From: JBCDJG01 sp038748065
GTDB lineage: Bacteria > Pseudomonadota > Gammaproteobacteria > Pseudomonadales > Halieaceae
Assembly (NCBI GenBank): GCA_038748065.1
Contig: JBCDJG010000010.1
Coordinates: 57,239-121,238, forward strand
Direction of reading: 5' to 3'
Length of the DNA: 64,000 bases
In this document: positions 40,406-49,062 of the stretch, in pieces
Position numbering within the stretch: the first letter of the stretch is position 1
How the letters are laid out: the number at the start of each line of letters is the position of its first letter
Made by a program: the position numbers and the translations under genes
Notes under the pieces: generated by a model
The model's input: the letters and a program-made list of their open reading frames with translations, nothing else
Databases searched by the model: none
Told to the model about the DNA's origin: nothing

Positions 40406-42796
40406 CTAGAAGCCTTTCCACAGTGACAGCCCGAAGGTGCGCGGCTCACGCACATAGGCGATCTCCTTGCCATCCTGCAAGGTGCCCGGGAAGGAAGTGC
40501 CGTGGTATTCCTCATCGAAGATGTTGCGACCCCAGAGCGTCAGGTTCAGGTCCATGCTCTCAAAGACCAGACCCAGATGCAGATTGACCAATTGATAGGA
40601 GTCCTGCAAAGCCAGGGGATCATTGTTTTGGCCCATCATCTGGTCACCGGTGTAGGTGTACTCGCCCTTGAGCCAGAGCATGGTGCTGTCGCTTATCATC
40701 CAGTCCTGACGCGCCATCACCACGAAGAAGTCCTCCGGGTTGGTGCCCAGGCGCCCGCCAGTCCGATCACAGTAGGCAGGGTTAAAGGCCTCCAGATCAT
40801 TCGCCGGCAGGGAACCGTCCGCGTTCCGAGCCCCCGGGTCAGGGACGCCGTTGCGGAAGGGTGTAGTCACCCAGCAGTTACCGCGCTCAAACTCATCGAA
40901 ATCAGCCACCGCCTTGGCATAGCCCGCCGTCAGGTTGAAGTTCGGCGTCGGCTGCCAAGTCAGTTCCACCTCTCCGCCGTAAGTGTCGGCGACGGCCGCG
41001 TTCTGTACGTTGTAGCCCGTTCCGGTAAAGGTGCCCACCTGCAGGTCATCGACCTCGGCCTGGTACAGCGCCACGTTCAAGCGTACGCCCTGCTCGGGCC
41101 ACTCTGCCTTCATGCCGATCTCGTAGGACGTGGATGTCTCAGGCCCGAAGACCTGGTCAAAAGCGATATCAATACGGTCCGTGTTGGTGCCGCCCGCCTT
41201 GTAACCCGTGCTCACAGAGGCGTAGGTCATGATCGTATCGGTCGCAAACCAGGCGACCTTAAGCGTGCCTGTGGTCTGGTCGTCATCGATCTCTTCATTA
41301 ACGTTCGGCCTTGCCGTGGTGGGCGGGAACAGGCCGGAGGTGAAGCCTGCCTCATCGCCGCTCTCGATGTAGGTGGCCTTGAGTTTCTTGTTCTCGTCCG
41401 AGTAGCGCAGGCCGGCGGTCAGAACGATGGTGTCAGTCAGATTGAAATCCGCCTGGCCGAATACCGCCCACGCCGTGTGGTCCTGCTCGTTAAAGTCCAT
41501 GGCGAAGCCACCGGGCGGGAAGAAGCCGCCCTGAAAAATCTCCTCAACAGGGAATCCCAGAAAAACCCCCGCCAGGTATTCGGTGTCCTCGCCGAAGGTC
41601 AATGTATAGGTGGTATCCAGATCCTGGGTAAAGTAATAGGCACCGGCCACGTAGTTCCAGCGATCACCGGTGTACGCCACCCGCAATTCCTGGGAGAACT
41701 GCTCCTGATCTGCCGTACGCGTATTGGTGATGCCATCAAGATCAGTGAAATCAGCATCGATGTCATCAAAGGCCTCGAACTGGCGCCAGGCAGTGATCGA
41801 GGTCAGCGTGTGGAAATCGCTGAAATCCCAATCAACCTGAACAGAGAGACCAGAGTCCTCGTTCTGGGAGATCGGGTTCAGGTTGTAAGCGACTTCGCGT
41901 TCGTAAATATCTGACTCAGGGATAAAGGTACCGCCGCGCTCTTCAATCAACGCGTCACTGCCAGGGTTCATAAAGGTATCCCCCAGGCGCTGGTCGAGGC
42001 GGTTGTTGTCCCTCCAGACGGTGGTACCACAGCAGACCTCATCAATTTCCGAGTAATCCGCGATGGCGAGCACGCTCAGGGTGTCTGTCGGCGTCCACAA
42101 AGCCTGCAGGCGGCCACCCCAGCGATCGCGATCAAAAATCTCGTCATCGTCACCGGTGGCGACGTTATCGACATAGCCGTCCCGTTCCGTATAGAAACCC
42201 GTAGCGCGGAAAGCAAGCACATCATCAATAGCGCTGAACGACTTGGCACCGCTCAAGGTCACCAGGCCGTAGTTGCCCACCGCAGCCTCGGCAAAGCCGG
42301 TACCCTCGTGATCGGGTCGAACCGTGGTGAACTGGATAGCGCCGGAGAGGGTGTTGCGTCCGAACAGTGTGCCCTGGGGCCCGCGCAAGACGTCCACCGA
42401 TTGAATGTCGACCAGCTGGCTGATCATGGAGCTTTGCTGGGAGCGAAACACACCGTCTACATACAGGCCGACTGCAGACTCGAAGCCGAAATTGGTGCCG
42501 CCTGTGCCAATGCCACGAACGGCGAAGTTGGAGGTCGTGGCATTCTGGTTCTGATCCACCACCAGGCCAGGCGTGCTGGTCTGCAGATCGAAGATGTCGC
42601 GAATCTGGGATTCCTGCAGGAATTCACCGCTGAAGGCGGCGACTGAAACGGGGACGTCTTGCAGGTTTTGTTCGCGCTTCTGTGCGGTTACCACCACCTC
42701 TTCCAGCATGGGCTGGGCGATGACGGGAGTGGATGCGGCGATTACCGCGCAGGCGAGTGCCTTGAGCCCCTTGCGGGCGGATTTGCGTGTGCTCAT
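40406..42796 (-). CDS. TonB-dependent outer-membrane receptor 1
   Basis: 796 residues. Signal peptide, then a TonB box (LEEVVVTAQKREQ), a plug domain (DVPVSVAAFSGEFL, RGIGTGGTNFGFESAVGLYVDGVFRSQQ, VDVLRGPQGTLFGRNTLSGAIQF) and a 22-strand barrel ending FGLSLWKGF with the terminal aromatic. It belongs to the large proteobacterial family of uptake receptors for siderophores, aromatics or other bulky molecules; ligand unknown. The only gene sharing its transcript is the MDR oxidoreductase that follows directly. No iron-box can be claimed upstream. Confidence 0.92.
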   Translation of the reverse strand: MSTRKSARKGLKALACAVIAASTPVIAQPMLEEVVVTAQKREQNLQDVPVSVAAFSGEFLQESQIRDIFDLQTSTPGLVVDQNQNATTSNFAVRGIGTGGTNFGFESAVGLYVDGVFRSQQSSMISQLVDIQSVDVLRGPQGTLFGRNTLSGAIQFTTVRPDHEGTGFAEAAVGNYGLVTLSGAKSFSAIDDVLAFRATGFYTERDGYVDNVATGDDDEIFDRDRWGGRLQALWTPTDTLSVLAIADYSEIDEVCCGTTVWRDNNRLDQRLGDTFMNPGSDALIEERGGTFIPESDIYEREVAYNLNPISQNEDSGLSVQVDWDFSDFHTLTSITAWRQFEAFDDIDADFTDLDGITNTRTADQEQFSQELRVAYTGDRWNYVAGAYYFTQDLDTTYTLTFGEDTEYLAGVFLGFPVEEIFQGGFFPPGGFAMDFNEQDHTAWAVFGQADFNLTDTIVLTAGLRYSDENKKLKATYIESGDEAGFTSGLFPPTTARPNVNEEIDDDQTTGTLKVAWFATDTIMTYASVSTGYKAGGTNTDRIDIAFDQVFGPETSTSYEIGMKAEWPEQGVRLNVALYQAEVDDLQVGTFTGTGYNVQNAAVADTYGGEVELTWQPTPNFNLTAGYAKAVADFDEFERGNCWVTTPFRNGVPDPGARNADGSLPANDLEAFNPAYCDRTGGRLGTNPEDFFVVMARQDWMISDSTMLWLKGEYTYTGDQMMGQNNDPLALQDSYQLVNLHLGLVFESMDLNLTLWGRNIFDEEYHGTSFPGTLQDGKEIAYVREPRTFGLSLWKGF

Positions 42797-43039
42797 TGTT
42801 TACCTCTATTTATGGTTTTATTTGGGCTGCTGGTCGAGTGTTAGCCCTGTCAACACTGGGCGCAGGATAGTAATCACATCGCCTCTTTGCAAGCGCCCAT
42901 AGGGCTCAAGAATACCGCGCTTGCGCTCCGCTGGCACGGGTCAGAATGTGACAATTTTTGCGACATGCTGGCGGCACTCAGCTCAATTCAAACCGCGGTA
43001 AGCCCAGCTACCAAGGGCCGCGGCCTCGCTATCAGTCTG

Positions 43040-43056
43040 CTGGCATGGCGCTTGCT
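43040..43056 (+). promoter_or_regulatory. Sigma-54 promoter of the pilin gene
   Basis: CTGGCATG-GCGC-TTGCT agrees with YTGGCACG-N4-TTGCW at all positions but one (T for C in the -24 element). Both invariant GG and GC dinucleotides are present at correct spacing. The predicted start of transcription is near 43067-43069, about 25 nt before the pilin ATG. The rest of the 42797-43092 gap shows no gene I can support. Confidence 0.75.
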
Positions 43057-43092
43057 ACACCAGGGTCAAGCAGTCACCCATAGCTAAAGCCC

Positions 43093-43596
43093 ATGGAAAC
43101 AAGGCAAGGCAAGCAGCGCGGATTCACGCTCATTGAGCTGATGATCGTCATCGCCATCGTTGGCATTCTGGCGGCCGTCGCGCTACCCACTTATCAGAAT
43201 TTTACGGTTCGAGCGAAAATTTCCGAGGGCGTGACGCGCCTGGCCGAAGCCAAGACCTCAGTGAGCGAATATTATGCAATTAACGGCAATTTTCCTGACG
43301 ATGACGCCGAATTTGGCGCAACTGTAGGCATAATCGGCACAAAGTATGTTTACCTGGTCGACGTCAACTGGTCCGGTGTTGAGGGCGAACCCGTGTACAT
43401 CGTGATTGGGGTCAAGGGCACGCTATGGGGCAGCAGCGGTAACTTCGCCTTCTCCATGGAAGGCCGACCCAGCACAAACGGGCTTATTAACTGGGACTGC
43501 GTTCGCGCCGACCCGGTAGTCGGCTGGGATCTCGTACCCGAGGTCTACCTGCCAGCAAACTGCCGGGATGGCATTGATCCTCCAACGGTCACTTAA
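43093..43596 (+). CDS. Type IV pilin (PilA-like prepilin)
   Basis: 167 residues. A short basic leader, METRQGKQRG, precedes FTLIELMIVIAIVGILAAVALPTYQNF, the class III signal with cleavage after Gly10 and Glu at +5 for assembly. The mature part has TVRAKISEGVTRLAEAKTSVSEYYAINGNFPDD and a C-terminal disulfide pair (NWDCVRADPVVGW ... LPANC), as in major pilins. No assembly genes are nearby, so it is an orphan pilin. The sigma-54 promoter upstream is the way PilS/PilR control major pilin genes in pseudomonads, which supports a main pilin role. Confidence 0.92.
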   Translation: METRQGKQRGFTLIELMIVIAIVGILAAVALPTYQNFTVRAKISEGVTRLAEAKTSVSEYYAINGNFPDDDAEFGATVGIIGTKYVYLVDVNWSGVEGEPVYIVIGVKGTLWGSSGNFAFSMEGRPSTNGLINWDCVRADPVVGWDLVPEVYLPANCRDGIDPPTVT

Positions 43597-43754
43597 AGCC
43601 TCCTCAATGCACTGAAAAAGAATGCACTGAGAAAGGGTTTTCTCTACATTCCTCCAAGCCTGTCTCGACATGGCAAAACCGCCATGCTAGAACTATTGGC
43701 ACTGTGACTTGCTGCGATGTGGCGCGTTGCCAGCGGCCCGAGCCGCGGCACCCG

Positions 43755-43803
43755 GTGCGTTTCGAATGCCCCGGTTTTGAATAGACGGGTTTCGAATACA
43801 CAG
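43755..43803 (+). repeat. Short imperfect tandem repeat upstream of a TPR gene
   Basis: Three units of about 15-16 bp built on g(g)ttt(c/t)gaata/gaatg occur between the pilin gene and the TPR gene. A second pair, gcactgaaaaag and gcactgagaaag, lies at about 43605-43635. Function unknown. Confidence 0.5.
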
Positions 43804-43827
43804 GATTCGTTTTGGGAGACCGTAGTG

Positions 43828-44346
43828 ATGAAAAGCAAGACGAGTAAGCCCAAGGGCTGTTTACCAGCCCTTCTCGCGCTCAGCGTCGGCATTGGAGCCA
43901 GCAGCGCATATGCCAACGATGACACCTACGCCTCCTTCGAGCCAGGTTTCTTGCGCCAGGCCGAACGCGCTCTGGTGCGTGACGACCCGGAGCGGGCCCT
44001 GCAGTTGGTGGGGGAGAATCTTGTACGGGATTTGCGTACTACACATCGCGCTGATGCACATGGCCTCGCCTGTCGCGCCCATCTAGCCCTCGAAAACTCA
44101 GAGGGCGCCCGCACGTCTTGCATGGATGCACTTGAGATAGAGCGCGGTCGTACGCGCTGGCGCTACCTCAATAACCTCGGCGTCGCAGAGATGCGTCTGG
44201 GTAATCAGGAGGCGGCCATCAAAGCCTTTGAGGAAGCCGTGCTCACCAGTGGCAGCGCCAGAACGCCGCGGCGTAACCTGGAGGCTGCTATTGCAGCGGC
44301 AGACGAAGGTGGCACCAGCGACCAGGCTATCGCGCGCAGGCGTTGA
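43828..44346 (+). CDS. Exported TPR-like protein
   Basis: About 172 residues from the ATG at 43828, with GGGAG nine bases upstream; the frame to 43717 passes through short repeats. A signal peptide (KGCLPALLALSVGIGASSAYA) precedes a helical TPR-like array: GFLRQAERALVRDDPERALQLVGENL, DAHGLACRAHLALENSEGARTSCMDALEIE, WRYLNNLGVAEMRLGNQEAAIKAFEEAVLTS. Two cysteines lie in adjacent repeats. It is a periplasmic scaffold of unknown partner, perhaps a TadD-like relative. Confidence 0.78.
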   Translation: MKSKTSKPKGCLPALLALSVGIGASSAYANDDTYASFEPGFLRQAERALVRDDPERALQLVGENLVRDLRTTHRADAHGLACRAHLALENSEGARTSCMDALEIERGRTRWRYLNNLGVAEMRLGNQEAAIKAFEEAVLTSGSARTPRRNLEAAIAAADEGGTSDQAIARRR

Positions 44347-44393
44347 GGCCAGAAAACAACGATCTGGCATGCTCGCCCAAGCGGGATGCACTG

Positions 44394-45587
44394 CTAAGCG
44401 ATGCTCTTAGCATCGTGTGATTGCTCAGTTAGCACCGGCACCCTCAGAAAAACAAAAAGGGCGATGATGACAGTCAAAGCCAGAATCGCTACACCGAGGT
44501 AAGCGTAGCCGCCAGAATCAACAATGATACCGCCCAAGATCGGCGCTACCGTCACACCAGCGATGAAGGCGCTTCCGGCAGCCGACGCTATGCGCCCGTC
44601 CCGGTCGATCATAGCCGCGACCGCATTCAGCTGAGCAAAGGCCAGAAAATAGATCGTCGCCCACACCACGATCCCGATGCTGAATTGCGCTGCGTTTCCC
44701 GCTGAAACCGTGAACATCCAGGCAAAAAAGCCGGCCAGCGTCAGTGAATACAGCAGTATAGTTCTAGGCCCGACAACGCGGGCGAGCAACAGCAAAGCGG
44801 CGGGGCCAAGAATGCTAACAGCGTACATGATTGAAAACAGATCGCCCATGGCAGCGACCGAGTATCCCGCGTCCGTTCCCAACTGTTCGGCAACCAACCA
44901 GGGCAGAGTCCCCCTGGCCCCAAAAAGAAACGCCACGGCCAAGACAGCAAGCGTCAGACCTCCCAGAAGACTTACAGTAACAAGGCCGCCCTTCGACTTT
45001 GTATCTTTCAGTTCTGAATCCGGGCCATCAGGCAGGAAAAAAATAGACAGCCCACCAATCACAACCGTACCCGCAAGACCCAGAAAAACGCCCTGGAATC
45101 CAAAACTCTCGCTGAACCGTGATAGCACTGGCATTATAACGACCATGAAGGCCACCAACGCCACCGTAAGGTGACCCGAAAAGCGCTCGGGATCGCGCGC
45201 GTTCGCAATCGTTGCATTGCCCACAGCCAAAGCGAGACCTGCGCCAAGGCCAGAGACAAATCGCAGCACAATCATGGGGCCGTAACCCAGATCCACCAAG
45301 CCACAAAGTAGATTCACCAGAACAACAATGACAACGCTAACCAGCGCTACCATTCGTCTGCTGGTACGGTCGACGTATTTGGCGAGCACCAGCGATGATA
45401 GAAACAGACCGCAAAATTCTACTGTACCAACAAGACCCGCCTGCGTTGTTGACAGACCCAGCCCGCTGATAAGCGCTCCCGCCACGAGTGGCAGCGCCCA
45501 ATAAGCCAGCAGGCCGATGCCTTGAGAAAAAGCAAACGCAGCGTAGAGTAAACCCCAGCTCTCTGGGAGGAGCTCCCTGAATTTCAT
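44394..45587 (-). CDS. MFS transporter
   Basis: About 397 residues from the ATG at 45587, 26 bp past the aldehyde dehydrogenase stop; the longer frame to 45830 would run inside that gene. Twelve hydrophobic segments are apparent. The loop after the second helix carries the MFS motif A remnant LAKYVDRTSRRMVAL (D-R-x-S-R-R). Substrate unknown; its place behind amine oxidase and aldehyde dehydrogenase genes suggests uptake or export of a substrate or product of that pathway. Confidence 0.87.
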   Translation of the reverse strand: MKFRELLPESWGLLYAAFAFSQGIGLLAYWALPLVAGALISGLGLSTTQAGLVGTVEFCGLFLSSLVLAKYVDRTSRRMVALVSVVIVVLVNLLCGLVDLGYGPMIVLRFVSGLGAGLALAVGNATIANARDPERFSGHLTVALVAFMVVIMPVLSRFSESFGFQGVFLGLAGTVVIGGLSIFFLPDGPDSELKDTKSKGGLVTVSLLGGLTLAVLAVAFLFGARGTLPWLVAEQLGTDAGYSVAAMGDLFSIMYAVSILGPAALLLLARVVGPRTILLYSLTLAGFFAWMFTVSAGNAAQFSIGIVVWATIYFLAFAQLNAVAAMIDRDGRIASAAGSAFIAGVTVAPILGGIIVDSGGYAYLGVAILALTVIIALFVFLRVPVLTEQSHDAKSIA

Positions 45588-45612
45588 CGCTGCATCCGAT
45601 CGCGGAGCGGCG

Positions 45613-47097
45613 TTACCACTCGCCAGCGACCTGTCTTCCCATGCGCTCTCCACCCAGGTCGAAAGAGATGAGTTTTGGCTCTGTGAAAGACTCCATAAAC
45701 CAGGCGGAAAGTTCTCGGCCAACGCCGCTTCTGCCGGCGCCGCCGAAGGGCGCCAATTGATCCCAGTAGTTCGAGGTCTCGTTGACGTTAACACTGCCAT
45801 GCGGAAGGGCTTCCGCCACCCGCCAGGCAACCGCTAAATTCTCAGTCCATAGCGACGCCACAAGGCCGAGGTCAGACTGGTTCGCGATGGCCACAGCTTC
45901 GTCGGCTGAGCCAACCTTCTTGACGATAGCCACCGGCCCAAAGGTCTCTTCCTTCAGCAAGGTCATGTCCGCACTCACATCCGTGATGAGAGTCGGCGGA
46001 TAAAAGAGACCTGTTTCTTCACCGAAGTGCTCAATGGTGGCCCCTTTATCGCGCGCGTCTTCGACATGGTTTTTGACCCGAGCCAGGGTTCGCTCATTAC
46101 ACAGTGGGCCGACATCCGTCGACTCCTGTGCAGGGTCGCCAATCACCAGCTGCCTAATGCCCTCGCGAAACTTGCCCATGAATTCCTCATAGACGGCTTC
46201 ATGGATCAGCAGTCTTTCGGATGACGTGCATACCTGACCCGAGTAGTAGAAACAGCCCGTCAAGGCGCCCTCGACAGCCCTGTCGATGTCGGCATCCTCG
46301 AGTACAATCTGGGGGCCGTCGCCACCGAGCTCCAGCAACATCGGGCGCAGCGGGTTTTTCTTTGCAATGGCCTCGCCTGTGCTCGTGCTGCCGGTGAAGA
46401 AAACACCTTTAATCTCGTCACTATCGACAATGGCGGCGCCGACATCGCCCAGCCCCTGCACCATGTTAATGACGCCATCGGGCAAGCCTGCTTCTGCAAA
46501 CAGTGCCGCCACGAGCGCACAACTCTTCGGCGCATACTCGGTAGGCTTCCAAACGACCGTATTGCCCGCAGCAACTGCATGGGCCATGGCAATCGACGGT
46601 ATGTCCGTCGGAAAGTTATAGGGTGTAATGATGCCGATCGGGCCGAGCGCCCTGTGACCCAGAACAAGCCGTTTGTTGGTCGTTGTTTCCTGGGTGGAGG
46701 GCAGTAGCATTCCGCGATGCCGCAGCGTTTCTTCCGCCGCCTTACCCCAGGCCGGGGCCGCATATTCGTAGACCTCTTCGAGCGATGCTTGCAGCGGTTT
46801 GCCGACCTCGCTGATGATCACCTGCGCAATCTCGGCCGCGTTATCAATGAACAGCTGCTGCATCTTACGAAGAATATTGGCCCTGACACTGACAGCGGTG
46901 GCGTTCCAGGCCGGAAAGGCCGCCGTTGCCGCCGCGATAGCGTCAGCGACCTCGTTCGCCCCACAGGCGCCGACGCGATGAATAACCTCCTGCGACATCG
47001 GCGACTTAACCTCAAAGCTATCCGAAGTTTCCCGCCACCGGCCATTGATCAGCGCGCCCGGGAGAATCCCGTCGGCATTTTCTCCTAGCGTTGCCAT
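45613..47097 (-). CDS. Aldehyde dehydrogenase (NAD(P)-dependent)
   Basis: About 494 residues from the ATG at 47097, behind an excellent AGGAGG. Active-site Cys is in GCFYYSGQVCTSSERLLI, the general base Glu in LLELGGDGPQIV, and the cofactor part in PIGIITPYNFPTDIPSIAMAHAVAAGNTVVWKPTEYAP. The end has ETSNYWDQLAPFGGAGRSGVGRE. It should oxidise the aldehyde produced by the flavin amine oxidase encoded upstream in the same operon. It is close to the DhaS/benzaldehyde and vanillin-type group by overall appearance, but substrate is not determinable. Confidence 0.93.
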   Translation of the reverse strand: MATLGENADGILPGALINGRWRETSDSFEVKSPMSQEVIHRVGACGANEVADAIAAATAAFPAWNATAVSVRANILRKMQQLFIDNAAEIAQVIISEVGKPLQASLEEVYEYAAPAWGKAAEETLRHRGMLLPSTQETTTNKRLVLGHRALGPIGIITPYNFPTDIPSIAMAHAVAAGNTVVWKPTEYAPKSCALVAALFAEAGLPDGVINMVQGLGDVGAAIVDSDEIKGVFFTGSTSTGEAIAKKNPLRPMLLELGGDGPQIVLEDADIDRAVEGALTGCFYYSGQVCTSSERLLIHEAVYEEFMGKFREGIRQLVIGDPAQESTDVGPLCNERTLARVKNHVEDARDKGATIEHFGEETGLFYPPTLITDVSADMTLLKEETFGPVAIVKKVGSADEAVAIANQSDLGLVASLWTENLAVAWRVAEALPHGSVNVNETSNYWDQLAPFGGAGRSGVGRELSAWFMESFTEPKLISFDLGGERMGRQVAGEW

Positions 47098-47193
47098 TAC
47101 TCTCCTCCTGTCCGTATGCAATAAGGGCTTATGGGTCTTGTTAAATGTTGGGCCGGAACACGCCGTGACGGCAGATCAGCGGCGAAGGATTTT

Positions 47194-47592
47194 TCATTGC
47201 AGAGACTTCAATAAACACACGATCGCGTTGCGGTCAGCTTCGTTGGTCACGCCACCGAAGGCCATACGATTGTAAGGCAGCATATCTTGCGGCGCAGCCA
47301 GGAACTGATCGAGCGTCTCCTCATCCCAAACAAGACCGGATTTTCTCAGTACGGGCGAGTAAGCAAAGCCTTCTATAGCGGCCGCCGGGCGGTTCCAGAT
47401 ACCATAGAGATTAGGCCCGGTTGTGTGTGGCGCCCCCTCCTCGAGGGTATGGCAGACCTGACACTGTTGCTGGACTTTCTCCGCTCTTTCCATGTCGCAT
47501 GCGGCAGACGCCGATAAGGCACCCGCAAACATAAGACAGCCAGCCACAAGTGACACCGGCAGTGCTGCGAGATGCCGGCCGACGCCAAACAC
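47194..47592 (-). CDS. Periplasmic c-type cytochrome
   Basis: About 132 residues from a GTG at 47592 that shares a base with the stop codon of the amine oxidase (TAGTG), with AGGGAG eight bases upstream. A signal peptide (VSLVAGCLMFAGALSASAACD) precedes a single class I heme site, CQVCH, then GPNLYGIWNRPAA, YSPVLRKSGLVWDEETLDQFLAAPQDMLPYNRMAFGGV (the axial Met in the P-x-N-x-M segment) and the closing helix. It most likely accepts electrons from the exported amine oxidase and passes them to the respiratory chain. Confidence 0.9.
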   Translation of the reverse strand: MFGVGRHLAALPVSLVAGCLMFAGALSASAACDMERAEKVQQQCQVCHTLEEGAPHTTGPNLYGIWNRPAAAIEGFAYSPVLRKSGLVWDEETLDQFLAAPQDMLPYNRMAFGGVTNEADRNAIVCLLKSLQ

Positions 47593-49025
47593 TAGGCCAT
47601 CTCCCTGGCGATACTCTGGCCAGTGCGCGTGCCCATCTCGATGGCACCATCGATCCAACCGCGCCACATCGTGGCGTTGTCGGAACTGGCAAAGTGCACA
47701 TTACCCTCGCGTTCCTGCAACTGCGGAATCAGTGAGAACTGGTGGGGCCTCAGCGTGCACCAGGTACCCTTGGAGAAGGGGTCATACAACCACTGATAGC
47801 CATAAGTCGCCTTGAGCTCAACATCCGGCATGAACATCTGGATCATTTTGGTGACAGTCTCCAAGTGGTTCACGTCGAACTTGCCATCGAGGCCATAGGA
47901 CAACAGGTGCGTGCCTTCGGGCCCAGTGGTATCGGTGTAGCCATACTGGAGCGGACCAAAACTGTCATCCGCGGTAAGAAAGACATTGCCGATATCTTCC
48001 TTGGTCATGATGTGGAGCTTGTTCCCTGCACCCACATGGCGCTCTCCGGAGATCTTGAGTTTAAGGTCACTCAGCTCTGGGGAATACTTGATGTCGCCCC
48101 AGGTGTTCAGCGGGGTGGTGACAATGACGTGCTTAGCAGTCATGCTCTGCCCATTCTCGGTTTCGACCTTCACACGACCTTGTTTTTGGCTGATCCGGCT
48201 GACGGGCGTTGACAGCTGTACCTCTGCATTGCTGTCCTCGATCATGGCGTTGATCAAGGATATGGTGCCCTCCTTGAGCTTGTATCGTGAGACCGCGTTG
48301 TTAAAGTCGATGGAGTTGTTGCCCAGATTGGCCCACCAACGCAGCATTTCCAGGAACCCGCCCTCCGAGCAGTTCGCGTGCGACATGATCGACCAGATCG
48401 CGTTCAGCGTCAGCGCCACATCCTCCTCGAGGTCCAGTTGATCGATGCGATCCTGGATGGTCAGGCCCTGATAGTCTTTCCAGCCATCGCTGAAGTAGGG
48501 ATCGTAAGGCCGCGGGAAAACCTCCCGCGCCGCACTGCAATACTCCGTCATAGCAGCGTCGACCTTGGGCCAGAATTCCTCAATATTGGCCTCTACGGCT
48601 TTCCCGTTCTTGAGGTAAAACCAGCGATCTGGATTGACAGCAGCCGGGGAATCGCCGATCGGCAACTGGTAGCGACCGACCTCGGCCCAGACATGCGGCT
48701 GCAGCCAATAGATATAGTTACCACCAAGCTCCACTTTTTTACCGGCAAAATCTGCAAAATAGGTACGACCGCCAAGTCGGTTGCGCGCCTCCAGCAGCAC
48801 CGTGCTCAATCCAGCTTTGCTGACCTCCCTGGCGGCACTGCAACCCGCCATGCCGCCGCCGATCACAATGACGTCGTAGTCGCTGCCACCACCCTTTGCA
48901 GGCTGTGCTGAAGCGCCGGCCGCGACGCCGGCCAGTGAAGCCGAGGATGCGCCCACCGCCGCTGAGACGAGGAAACCCCGTCGCGAAAGTCCGTTATAGG
49001 TAATGTCCTTATCTTTCTTATCCAT
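47592..49025 (-). CDS. Tat-exported FAD-dependent amine oxidase/dehydrogenase
   Basis: About 477 residues from the ATG at 49025 (a GTG lies three codons upstream). A twin-arginine signal, LSRRGFLVSAAVGASSASLAG, precedes the FAD-binding motif DVIVIGGGMAGCSAAREVSKAGLSTVLLEARNRLGGRT. The end, FASSDNATMWRGWIDGAIEMGTRTGQSI, is the second FAD contact of flavin monoamine oxidases. It oxidises an amine to an aldehyde and ammonia in the periplasm. The stop codon is fused to the start of a cytochrome c gene, which suggests the electron acceptor is the cytochrome rather than oxygen. Substrate unknown. Confidence 0.9.
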   Translation of the reverse strand: MDKKDKDITYNGLSRRGFLVSAAVGASSASLAGVAAGASAQPAKGGGSDYDVIVIGGGMAGCSAAREVSKAGLSTVLLEARNRLGGRTYFADFAGKKVELGGNYIYWLQPHVWAEVGRYQLPIGDSPAAVNPDRWFYLKNGKAVEANIEEFWPKVDAAMTEYCSAAREVFPRPYDPYFSDGWKDYQGLTIQDRIDQLDLEEDVALTLNAIWSIMSHANCSEGGFLEMLRWWANLGNNSIDFNNAVSRYKLKEGTISLINAMIEDSNAEVQLSTPVSRISQKQGRVKVETENGQSMTAKHVIVTTPLNTWGDIKYSPELSDLKLKISGERHVGAGNKLHIMTKEDIGNVFLTADDSFGPLQYGYTDTTGPEGTHLLSYGLDGKFDVNHLETVTKMIQMFMPDVELKATYGYQWLYDPFSKGTWCTLRPHQFSLIPQLQEREGNVHFASSDNATMWRGWIDGAIEMGTRTGQSIAREMA

Positions 49026-49062
49026 GTTGACCACCTGTCACTGCCTTGGAGTATGACTGTCG

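Noticed and set aside
40502..41914. 470-codon open frame on the plus strand
   Set aside because: It lies wholly opposite TonB-dependent receptor 1, whose domains are all recognised; it shows no family motif and arises from GC-rich third positions.
42887..43087. 66-codon open frame upstream of the pilin
   Set aside because: It covers the sigma-54 promoter, lacks a ribosome site and has no recognisable features.
45588..45830. N-terminal extension of the MFS transporter
   Set aside because: It would lie inside the aldehyde dehydrogenase gene in another frame; the first membrane helix starts just after the ATG at 45587.
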